Below are positions 1 to 8,500 of a stretch of 64,000 nucleotides of DNA, piece by piece (positions within the stretch are counted from its first letter, which is position 1; each line of letters starts with the position of its first letter). The notes below the pieces were generated by a model. It was given only the letters and a program-made list of their open reading frames with translations, had not been told where the DNA came from and did not search any database. Both the position numbers and the translations under genes were made by a program. The stretch is from M3007 sp044350425 (lineage in GTDB: Bacteria; Bacteroidota; Bacteroidia; Chitinophagales; Saprospiraceae), in the NCBI GenBank assembly GCA_044350425.1, contig JBILHS010000013.1, positions 8,730 to 72,729 of the forward strand, given 5' to 3'.

Positions 1-2
1 CG

Positions 3-3000
3 GCATTTCCTGTGGCAGCTGTTCAGGCGCCACCGGCACTGAACTGTCAGACCACTCAGGTTACCTTGAATGGAGCAGGCAGTTCTACAGGCCCTCAATA
101 TTCGTATGAATGGACCACCACCAATGGGCACATTGTTTCCGGTGCCAATACCTTAAACCCGGTGGTGGATGCAGTGGGGATTTACTTGCTGGCGGTGACC
201 AATACAGTGGAGGGCTGTACCAAAAAAAACTTAGTTAATGTGGTAAAAAGCCCCAATTCTGCCGTCGCTAATGCCGGGCCAGACACAGGCATTCCCTGTG
301 GTGGCACGCAGGTAAATCTCGATGCAAGTGGTTCCGCCAGTGGGCCACAATTTGTGTATCAATGGATCACACCTAATGGCAACATTATTTCCGGAAACAA
401 TACGCTTAATCCCCTGGTAAATCAGCCCGGTTTGTACACCCTGTTGGTGACAGATACCCAAAACGGCTGCACTCAAACAGATGATGTTACTGTGTTTCCT
501 GGCCCCGCGATCCCGAATGCAGCCTTTTCAGTGCAGGATGTTTCCTGTACCGGACAGCTCGGAGGAATTGCCCTGACCATGAGCCAGGGCACAGCGCCCT
601 ACAACTATGCATGGTCGAATGGTTCCACGGAACAAAATCTGATCAATATCAATCAAGGTACTTACTCCGTAACTGTAACGGATGCACTGAGCTGCAATTA
701 TTATGCAGAGATAATAGTAAAGGAAACTCCGACGATTACACTTAATGCCCAGACCACGGCACCCTCCTGTCTGGTGGACAATGGTACAATCGACCTGGCT
801 GTTACAGGCTTGTTTGGACCCTTTGAATATGCCTGGAGCAATGGGGCATCCACCCAGGATATCAGCAATTTAAGTCCCGGAACATACACCGTAACGGTCA
901 CCTATGCCGGGGCTACCTGTACCCAGACCTTAAGTGTTACACTGTCCAACAATTCTGGACTGGTACTCAGCACCGTGGTCACCAATGCCATCACTTGTGC
1001 CGGTGTAAACGGACTTATTGACCTTACCGTGACCGGAGGGACGGCTCCTTATACGTATCAATGGAGTGATGGGGAGACGGATCAGGATGCCGATCCACAG
1101 GTGGTTGGGACCTATACGGTGACCGTGGTAGATGCTTTGGGTTGTACCGCAGTAACTTCTGCGGTGGTTGGGGACACTCCAGCCCTGTCGCTTTCTACCC
1201 TGGTATTTGGGGATGTATGCGGGGCCAATGGTGGTATGATCGATCTGACCGTAACAGGAGGAGTATCCCCATACACGTACGCCTGGTCCACTGGATATTT
1301 ATTTCAGGATCTGCTCAATCTGACTCAGGGAACCTATACCGTGACGGTTACGGATTTTGCTGGTTGTACCAAAACTGTTTCAGGCACCATCCTGCAATCC
1401 TCAGGCATCACAGTGACTCTGAACCCTACAGATGCTACCTGTACAGGATCCAATGGGTCAATCACTTCAATGGTTAGTGGCGGAAACCAGCCATATACCT
1501 ATCTCTGGTCAACCGGGAATACTACAGTAAACTTACTTGGTATTCCAGGTGGTATGTACACAGTAACCGTTACATCTAATAGCGGCAACTGTATCCAAAC
1601 AGCTAGTGTGGTAGTAGGCCAGACTTCTGCCCTGGTAGCAACTGCTGTGCCCACAGATGCAAGCTGCGCTGGAAATGATGGCGCTATTGCCCTGACTGTA
1701 AATGGTGGAACAGGTCCGTACACATTCCTCTGGGGCAATGCTGCGACTGATCAAAATATCGGAAACCTTTCTGTGGGGACTTATACGGTAACCATCACCG
1801 ATGCTTTGACTTGTACCCAGACAGCCAGCGCAACGGTGGGCCTAAACTCCAGTTTTACGCTTTCTACTACGGTAGATCCTGTAAAATGCTTTGGAGGAAG
1901 CGATGGTTCAATTGATTTGCAGGTAACTGGCCCTGGTGGACCCTTTACCTTCTCGTGGGCGGGCGGAGATATCAGCGAAGATATTACAAACCTTGTGGCA
2001 GGGAATTATACCTGCACGGTTACTGATCTGGGCGGGTGCACACAATCGATCAGTGCAACGGTGAGCCAACCATCAGTTATCACAACATCCACCGTTGTCA
2101 CGCCTGTAATCTGTTTTGGTGAGGCCAACGGTTCGATTGATCTCTCGGTAAATGGAGGGACTCTGGGCTATACGTTCCTCTGGAACAATGGTCAGACCAC
2201 GGAGGATATGGCTAATTTGGTTGCGGGAACCTATACTGTCACTGTAATGGACTCCAATGGATGTACCAAAACAGCGAGTGGTACGATTACACAACCCACC
2301 ACATTAAATGTATCTGCGAACGTGGTTTCCGTTAAATGTTTTGGATCCAATGATGGCGCAATAGCGCTGACCATCACCGGTGGAGTGCAACCTTATACCA
2401 TCAATTGGAGCAATGGTGCAACGACGCAAACGCCGTTTAACCTGGCAGCAGGCACCTACTGTGTCACCGTATCCGACGTCGGAAATTGTACGGCCACTGC
2501 TTGTTATCAGGTGATCGAGCCGGCGTCCATTGACTTCTCCATCACTTCACTGTCCAACGATTGCAACACTGAAACTTTGACCGGGCCAAATTTTCCAGGT
2601 ATAATTTATTCCTGGACAGGCCCCAATGGCTTTACTTCCAATGCGGCTGTGGTCAATGTAGGATTTTCAGGGACCTATTCCCTTACGATCTCGGACGCAA
2701 ACAATTGTTTCGCAACAGATAATTACAATGTAAATCTCTCCGGTAGTGGCGCCTGTGGAGCCATAAAAGGCAGCGTCTTTCACGACGAAGATGAAAGCTG
2801 TACCCTTGAATTTGGAGAGCCCGGACTCGCGGGTTGGATCGTCCGTGCAGAAGGCCTGAACGATACGCTTTACGGGGTAACCAATAGTCAGGGTAAATAT
2901 CAGTTGGGTGTTCCGGTAGGTACCTACACCATGAAAGTGCTCGTGCCCAATGGCCTTTGGAGCGTATGCCCTGGTGGAGCAAATGTCTCGGTCAACATGG

Positions 3001-4469
3001 TTGGCGACACGGTTTCAGGAGGAGATTTTCTGGTTCAAGCCATTTATCATTGCCCGGCGTTGACGGTGAGCATCGGTACAGCCCAGTTGAGGCGCTGTTT
3101 TTTAAACAATTCTTATCAGGTTGAATATTGCAATACCGGCACAGAAAAGGCGACAGATGCTTATATTACGGTGGTACTGGATCCTTTACTGACCGCCATG
3201 TCTGTTTCCGTGCCTTTCCAGGATCTGGGCGCCAATGCCCTCAAAGTGGAGCTTGGAGACCTGGAAATCGGCGAATGCGGGATGTTCAGCATTCAGGTTT
3301 ATGTTTCCTGCAATGCGCAGCTGGGCCAGACGCACTGCACACAGGCTTTTATTTATCCGGATACCCTTTGCGCGCCAACCAATTCCAACTGGTCAGGCGC
3401 AAGCCTGAATGTCAGTAGTATCTGTAATCCGGATTCGCTTCGTTTTACCATTCAGAATACTGGCAAGGCTGTCATGAATAGCTCGTCCAACTACATTGTA
3501 GTGGAAGACGGGATCATGTTCCGCACGGGCACGATAGCCCCTCTGGCCGAAAACGAGTCCATGCAGGTGTCTGTTCCAGCCAATGGTAGTACCTGGCGCC
3601 TGGAAGTAGCGCAGGAGGCTTTTCACCCGTTTCCTTCTCCGGTGGGACTTTCTGTGGAGGGTTGTGCTACTTCGGGACCGGTCTCAACTGGATTTGTCAA
3701 TCAGTTTTCTACCCCGGACGAACAGCCCACCGTAGATGTTGATTGTACCACTAACATAGGTTCTTTCGATCCCAATGATAAGCATGGCTATCCGGTTGGC
3801 TACGGTGCAGACCATTATGTTCGTCCGGGTACCGACATCGAGTACCTCATTCGCTTCCAAAATACTGGTACCGACACGGCTTTCACGGTTCAGATCATTG
3901 ATACACTTTCGGCCTGGCTGGATCCGGCGACCATCCGTTTCGGGGCCAGTAGCCATCCGTATCGTTATGACCTCAACGGCGAGGGGATTGTGCACTTCAT
4001 TTTTGATGACATCCTTTTGCCCGATTCCAATACCAACGAAGTGGCTTCGCATGGTTTTGCCAAGTTTATGATCCTGCCGCGGGTGGATGCCCCCCTCGAA
4101 ACCCGGATCGAAAACACCGCTGCGATCTATTTTGATTTTAATGATCCGGTGGTAACCAATACCACCTTCCATCGCCTGGGTGAGAATTTCATCACGGTCG
4201 GTCTGTGGCAACCGTTTGTTCCAGAGGCACAGGTGATCGCCATTCCCAACCCTTTCAGTGAACAGACCACTTTGGAAGTGAAAGGGCTGGTTCGGAGCGG
4301 TGGATTGCGCCTGCAGGTTTTAGATCTTCGGGGGAATTTGGTACAGGAAATGGAATCCGGAAATGAATTTTTTCAGCTTAGAAAGGGAGATTGGCCTTCA
4401 GGGGTTTACCTTTTCAGAATTACTCAGAACGGGCGGCTCGTAGGGACCGGGAAATTGATGGCAGAGTAG
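3..4469 (+). CDS. Giant SprB-repeat surface protein, T9SS-exported (5' end outside window)
   Basis: This is the 3' part of a large secreted or surface protein; the frame is open to the left edge, so the true start is outside and the GTG at 12 is not a start. Visible in order are two PKD-like segments (about 30-500), nine SprB-type repeats of about 75-80 residues (about 530-2520) recognisable by C-x-G-x-x-G-x-I-x-L, a PYTYxWSNG-like turn and a GTYTVTVTDxxGC end, an SdrD-like/CarboxypepD-like domain (about 2755-3040, 'IKGSVFHDEDE'), a DUF11/DUF7619-like domain with 'DPNDKHGYPVGYG' (about 3765-4170), and a C-terminal T9SS type A sorting domain ('AIPNPFSEQTTLEV', last ~80 residues). SprB repeats are known from the gliding adhesin of Flavobacterium. 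By inference the protein is exported by the type IX system and acts as an adhesin or matrix component. The exact ligand cannot be told. Confidence 0.9.
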   Translation, partial: AFPVAAVQAPPALNCQTTQVTLNGAGSSTGPQYSYEWTTTNGHIVSGANTLNPVVDAVGIYLLAVTNTVEGCTKKNLVNVVKSPNSAVANAGPDTGIPCGGTQVNLDASGSASGPQFVYQWITPNGNIISGNNTLNPLVNQPGLYTLLVTDTQNGCTQTDDVTVFPGPAIPNAAFSVQDVSCTGQLGGIALTMSQGTAPYNYAWSNGSTEQNLININQGTYSVTVTDALSCNYYAEIIVKETPTITLNAQTTAPSCLVDNGTIDLAVTGLFGPFEYAWSNGASTQDISNLSPGTYTVTVTYAGATCTQTLSVTLSNNSGLVLSTVVTNAITCAGVNGLIDLTVTGGTAPYTYQWSDGETDQDADPQVVGTYTVTVVDALGCTAVTSAVVGDTPALSLSTLVFGDVCGANGGMIDLTVTGGVSPYTYAWSTGYLFQDLLNLTQGTYTVTVTDFAGCTKTVSGTILQSSGITVTLNPTDATCTGSNGSITSMVSGGNQPYTYLWSTGNTTVNLLGIPGGMYTVTVTSNSGNCIQTASVVVGQTSALVATAVPTDASCAGNDGAIALTVNGGTGPYTFLWGNAATDQNIGNLSVGTYTVTITDALTCTQTASATVGLNSSFTLSTTVDPVKCFGGSDGSIDLQVTGPGGPFTFSWAGGDISEDITNLVAGNYTCTVTDLGGCTQSISATVSQPSVITTSTVVTPVICFGEANGSIDLSVNGGTLGYTFLWNNGQTTEDMANLVAGTYTVTVMDSNGCTKTASGTITQPTTLNVSANVVSVKCFGSNDGAIALTITGGVQPYTINWSNGATTQTPFNLAAGTYCVTVSDVGNCTATACYQVIEPASIDFSITSLSNDCNTETLTGPNFPGIIYSWTGPNGFTSNAAVVNVGFSGTYSLTISDANNCFATDNYNVNLSGSGACGAIKGSVFHDEDESCTLEFGEPGLAGWIVRAEGLNDTLYGVTNSQGKYQLGVPVGTYTMKVLVPNGLWSVCPGGANVSVNMVGDTVSGGDFLVQAIYHCPALTVSIGTAQLRRCFLNNSYQVEYCNTGTEKATDAYITVVLDPLLTAMSVSVPFQDLGANALKVELGDLEIGECGMFSIQVYVSCNAQLGQTHCTQAFIYPDTLCAPTNSNWSGASLNVSSICNPDSLRFTIQNTGKAVMNSSSNYIVVEDGIMFRTGTIAPLAENESMQVSVPANGSTWRLEVAQEAFHPFPSPVGLSVEGCATSGPVSTGFVNQFSTPDEQPTVDVDCTTNIGSFDPNDKHGYPVGYGADHYVRPGTDIEYLIRFQNTGTDTAFTVQIIDTLSAWLDPATIRFGASSHPYRYDLNGEGIVHFIFDDILLPDSNTNEVASHGFAKFMILPRVDAPLETRIENTAAIYFDFNDPVVTNTTFHRLGENFITVGLWQPFVPEAQVIAIPNPFSEQTTLEVKGLVRSGGLRLQVLDLRGNLVQEMESGNEFFQLRKGDWPSGVYLFRITQNGRLVGTGKLMAE

Positions 4470-4561
4470 CAGAAAATGGCCGATAGGTCGGTTCAGGGTT
4501 GAATTTGTCTGTTTCAAGGTTAAATTGTGGCCAGTCCAAAGGATTTGCCAAACTGTCGATG

Positions 4562-4569
4562 TAACTTTG
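4562..4569 (+). promoter_or_regulatory. Bacteroidota -7 box upstream of tatA
   Basis: TAACTTTG matches the TAnnTTTG -7 consensus of Bacteroidota sigma-70 promoters and lies 70 bases before the tatA start. A TTTG at 4544-4547 is closer than the usual -33 spacing, so only the -7 part is convincing. Confidence 0.4.
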
Positions 4570-4639
4570 CACATTCTTTAGGGTCAAAGATATACCGGGC
4601 GTTCGCGCCCGATTTTTCCCACTTTAAAATTCAACGACT

Positions 4640-4855
4640 ATGACTGCTACACTTTTGTTTTTAGGTAACCTCGGCGGCTCGGAGCTCGTGTTTATCTTCC
4701 TGGTTGTTCTGCTCCTTTTCGGAGGCAAAAAAATTCCAGAACTCATGCAGGGTTTGGGTCGCGGTATCCGCGAATTCAACAATGCAAAAAACTCTGTAGA
4801 AGATGAGATCCGTCAAGGCATGCGCGATGCTGATAAGAAGCCGATCGAGAAGTAA
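4640..4855 (+). CDS. tatA: Sec-independent translocase subunit TatA/TatE
   Basis: A 71-residue protein with the TatA layout: a short periplasmic N-terminus, one membrane helix (about residues 11-27, 'LVFIFLVVLLLFGGKKIPEL') with the FGxKKIPEL hinge, an amphipathic helix ('LGRGIREFNNAK') and a charged tail. TatA oligomers with TatC form the pore that moves folded proteins with twin-arginine signals across the inner membrane. Length and motif fit TatA/E family members of Bacteroidota. No tatC lies in the window, so the gene stands alone between a surface-protein gene and a repeat region; it has its own -7 box and a strong terminator. TatA and TatE cannot be told apart here. Confidence 0.93.
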   Translation: MTATLLFLGNLGGSELVFIFLVVLLLFGGKKIPELMQGLGRGIREFNNAKNSVEDEIRQGMRDADKKPIEK

Positions 4856-4885
4856 TCGGATTCTTTTTTTAGGATTAATTCAAAT

Positions 4886-4921
4886 AAAAACCCCGCTCGG
4901 CATTGCTGAGCGGGGTTTTTT
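4886..4921 (+). terminator. Rho-independent terminator after tatA
   Basis: A GC-rich stem (CCCCGCTC pairing with GAGCGGGG, extended by GCA/TGC) is preceded by an A run and followed by TTTTTT. It begins about 30 bases after the tatA stop. Confidence 0.9.
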
Positions 4922-4947
4922 GTTGGCTGTTAGCCACTATTCATGCC

Positions 4948-5187
4948 GTTGTTGGTGTCCCCGCTAGGGGTGTACGGAATGTTTGATATTGGAAGCCGCA
5001 TCGCGGCGAAACGTCTGTAGAAATAAAATATTGAGTAGGTTCGTAAGGTGCGTAGCACCGAAACACCGCCAAAAGCTCCGGTGCTATGCACCTTCAGACC
5101 TAATTCTCGCTTTAATTTCTACAGACGTTTCGCCGCGATGCGGCTTTTTCAAACATTCCGTACACTCCTAGCGTCCCCGCCAACAAC
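4948..5187. repeat. 240-bp near-perfect palindromic element
   Basis: The two outer arms (about 4948-5027 and 5110-5187) are inverted copies of each other with few mismatches, including GTACGGAATGTTTGA, GCCGCATCGCGGCGAAACG and TCTGTAGAAAT on both arms. An inner pair (GGTGCGTAGCACCG at about 5047 and CGGTGCTATGCACC at about 5079) continues the symmetry. The end motif GTTGTTGG...GGAC recurs as a small hairpin at 5291-5314. Short ORFs inside are by-products of the symmetry. It is probably a non-autonomous mobile or REP-type element. Confidence 0.8.
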
Positions 5188-5290
5188 CACAGCCAGCAGG
5201 ATTTCAGGCTATTGCTGTTGTCCAAGTCCTAGATGACCGGGCAAGCTAAAAATGCCATCCTCATTTCTCTTTTGATTCCGCTCCGTCGTG

Positions 5291-5314
5291 GTTGTTGGCG
5301 AGGACGCCAACAAC
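5291..5314. repeat. Small hairpin repeating the ends of the 240-bp palindrome
   Basis: GTTGTTGGCG (5291-5300) and CGCCAACAAC (5305-5314) form a 10-bp perfect stem. The same sequence forms the outer tips of the element at 4948-5187. Confidence 0.6.
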
Positions 5315-5358
5315 GGAAGCGAGACGACAGGCGCGGCCATGAGGCGCGGCCCACTTCG

Positions 5359-5454
5359 GATCTGTCATCCCGAACGCAGTGAGGGAACTAACCAGGATCA
5401 AAGTGGCTAGCATTGGCTTAAGCAGGTCCCTCACAGCGTTCGGGATGACAGATC
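5359..5454. repeat. REP-like inverted repeat with TGTCATCCCGAACG arms
   Basis: Two 28-bp arms (5359-5386 and 5427-5454) are inverted copies with one mismatch; they contain GATCTGTCATCCCGAACG and GTGAGGGA. The 40-bp centre has no recognisable content. This arm resembles intergenic repeats I recall from other Bacteroidota-type genomes. The element lies downstream of the dnaB 3' end. Confidence 0.7.
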
Positions 5455-5529
5455 AGTGGGGAGCTAAAATGCGTTCCTTTTTCATGGCCGGGTTTTGATC
5501 GAGCCTTGTTTGGAGTATTCACCAGCTCC

Positions 5530-5575
5530 AAAGTGGCGCTGGGTCAAAAAAGACCACAGGCGCGGCGGGGAGATC
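5530..5575 (-). repeat. Solo terminal repeat of the 236-bp MITE family
   Basis: The segment matches one inverted end of the elements at 56416-56648 and 63764-63999: AGTGGCGCTGGGTCAAAAAA, then GACC and GGCGCGGCGGGGAGATC. Only one end is present, so this is a decayed copy or a single-end remnant beside the dnaB stop. Confidence 0.65.
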
Positions 5576-5586
5576 GATTTTTATAC

Positions 5587-8500
5587 TTAAAACGGAATAT
5601 CCTCGTCGTTCATACGAGATTGCCGGGTAACCACACTTTGCTGGAAGGGCCCACTAAGCGGATCAGATAAGCCTGCAAAGGAAGGATCGTCCAGGTTGCT
5701 GAACTTGGCAAAGGTGTCGGTGAATTTTAGTTTGACCGTATCCAGGGCGCCATTACGGTGCTTGGCTACGATAAATTCAGCGATCCCTTTCAGACTTTGT
5801 CCTTGCTCGTCTTCGAGGATCTGATAGTATTCTGGACGGTAGATAAAGGAAACGATATCGGCATCTTGCTCGATACTGTTGTGTACGATAAAGTCGTTTG
5901 CAACAAAGTTGTGAACCTCTAAAACCGTAGCGTCATAAACATCTTCCACGCCCAATGGCGTGATGGATTTGATTTTGTCCCAGTAAATGTCCGAATGTGC
6001 AAGTTTGGAAATTTCCTCATGGGGTAAAAAACGCTCGATTCGCTCCATTCGGTTGCGGGAAATGCCATGTTTGAAGAGCGTGCTCCCTGCATATGACATT
6101 TCAAGCTGATCAGAAAAACCGCGCCAGGAAAGGCCGTTTTCCTCTTTGGCCAATTGGATTGCACCTTGCCACGCTTCTTTGGGTATGGTATCGTTGTTCG
6201 GATTTCCTGCTATGGCCTCTAAAGCCAAAAGCATCTGAGTGATTTTAGCTCCCCGCTCCCCATGGCAACCTACTTTAGTCAGGAATTCTGTTTGACATTC
6301 CTTGCCTTCCACCCAGATATTGAAACTCGGCCTGTAATTTCCCTTTCGGCTTGTCCGAACAGAGGACTGAATGCCCAAACGGAGCAAAAGATGCTGTACC
6401 TGCTCTGCCAGAACAGGGCTGGTTGTACCGTAATAAATGGCAGGAGAAGGGCTACGGCCTTCTTTTACCGTTTTCCAGCTGATATTACCATCGGTAGCCC
6501 ACAAATGGTGGAGGAAATGGGCAATGTCAGTCTCATCGCTTTCGAACAATTGGTCTGGCAGGCGTTTATCGTAAGCACGAACGCGCTCCAAGCCCATCTT
6601 TTCATACCAGATCGTGATGGGATGTTTTACGCGATGTGTCCGGTGAGGTGAAGTCAGGTAGGTATGCCACCAATTTGACTGCTGCACCAGCCTTCCTTCT
6701 ATGCCGAAAAGTTCTTTTGCGCTAGCGTTGACGACCTCAATATTGTCTTTGTCGGCACTGGTGTAATGGTAAGGCGCTTTTGGGAGGATACAGCCATCGC
6801 CAATAAGATGTGCAAGTAAGGTCAACTCCGTTTTAGAAAGTGAATTTGAGGGCTTAGAAATAGTTATTTTTCGTGGCATTGCGATTCGGTCACCCACTTC
6901 CAAATTTTCTAAAGCAGTCCAACCATTAATTTTAAAAAATGGGTGGTTTGCGCTTGCCTTAATCCGTCGTCCTGAATGCGTCAGGATTTCAAAAACCTGT
7001 TTCTGACCAGAATAAAAAGCTTTTACCAGGTGTTGCGGATTTACCTTGAGCTCAGAGGTCATGCCCAGGGATGTAAAGGTGTCCTGATTCGCTCGTTCTG
7101 CCAATTGTTGAATGGTGACACGGTGGCCTGTTTCTGCATCAACAAGTAGGGTGTCACCTGAAAGGCAACCCGATTCACGAAGGTCACTCAACTGAGGTCG
7201 TTTGCTCCCGCCACGGACCTCTACCGCACGACTCAACTGCGAAAGTGCAATGACCGGCACATTCAGTTCCTTGGCCAGGGATTTCAGGGCACGGGAAATA
7301 CTACCGATCTCTTGTTCACGGTTGCCGCCGCGACTGTTGTCTGCGGAGCCGGTCATCAACTGCAGGTAGTCAATGATGATCAATTGAATGTCATGTTGCT
7401 GCTTCAGGCGACGGCATTTGGCCCGGAGTTCGAAGATGTTGATGGCCGGGGTGTCATCAATGAAGATTGGTACCGTATTGAGGCGTTCCACGGTGGTCTG
7501 AAGCATTTGCCACTCGTAATCCTCTAATTTACCGTTCCGGAATTTAGTGGCCGGGATCTCTGATTCCATAGAAATCAGACGTTGTACCAGCTGCGTAGAG
7601 GCCATCTCCAGGGAAAACAGGGCGACACCTTTGCCGAAGTCCAGGGCAGCGTTTAAGGCCACAGCCAATACCATGGAGGTATTGTGTGTTACGGTCATGT
7701 CTTCCAAAAGGAATAGTCCGTTGCCATCCAACTCGAAACCGTAGTAATCGTCCTCCTTGTCTACTTCGACCTGGATGCCGGTCACTTGCCAATTGATCTT
7801 GCTTTTCCAGGGATTGGGCTGTTTGCGTTGGATACGCACAGGTACCTTGTCCAGATCTCCATAAATGCGTAAACGCCAAACCATGGTTTCAAAACCAATG
7901 GAAGCGATCTGCGCTTTTCTCTGCGTCAAAGAAGTCCGGAATCCCAATGAATCGCAAAGGAATTTGATGTCCCTGGCCAGTCGTTCATTCTTTTGGGTGA
8001 TCTCGAAACCATTGGATTGCAGCAGGTAATGGCCGTCGCTGTCGATCAATCCAGCCAGAAGTTCAAGTCGTTTTTTCGTAGAATTGATCAGGAAGTCCTG
8101 TGGGATATGTTTATTTCCAAGAACGCCCAACTCGCGCAAAATTCCGTGCAATGAATATCCCATCGCGTGTTGCCGATCATTGGCGATGCAATAGATCGGG
8201 CATTTCCCCGGCGCCTGCTTGTGTTGTTTCAATTGAAGACCCAGGTCCTTCGCATAGGATTCCAGATAGGTCACGACTTCTGCATCGGTGGTCGCTATAT
8301 TGCTGTTTTCAGAAGTGCCGTCTCCCAACCATAGTCCCAGGAAATAAGGGGCTACTGACAGAGGATGTTCCAGAAATTCAACAGCAGTTTTATAGCCTTT
8401 ATAGTTGGTTTTGAATTTGGGCGAGGTTTGCAGATAATCTTTTACACTGATGTTCAATACGTCACCGTTTTGGTGCTTCCATTCTGTTCGGCTGCTTTTG

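Noticed and set aside
12..12. GTG at position 12 as a start codon of the first gene
   Set aside because: The frame is open to the window edge and the sequence begins inside a repeat domain without a signal peptide.
4983..5236. Two overlapping 62-residue frames
   Set aside because: They lie inside the 240-bp palindrome and read through both arms.
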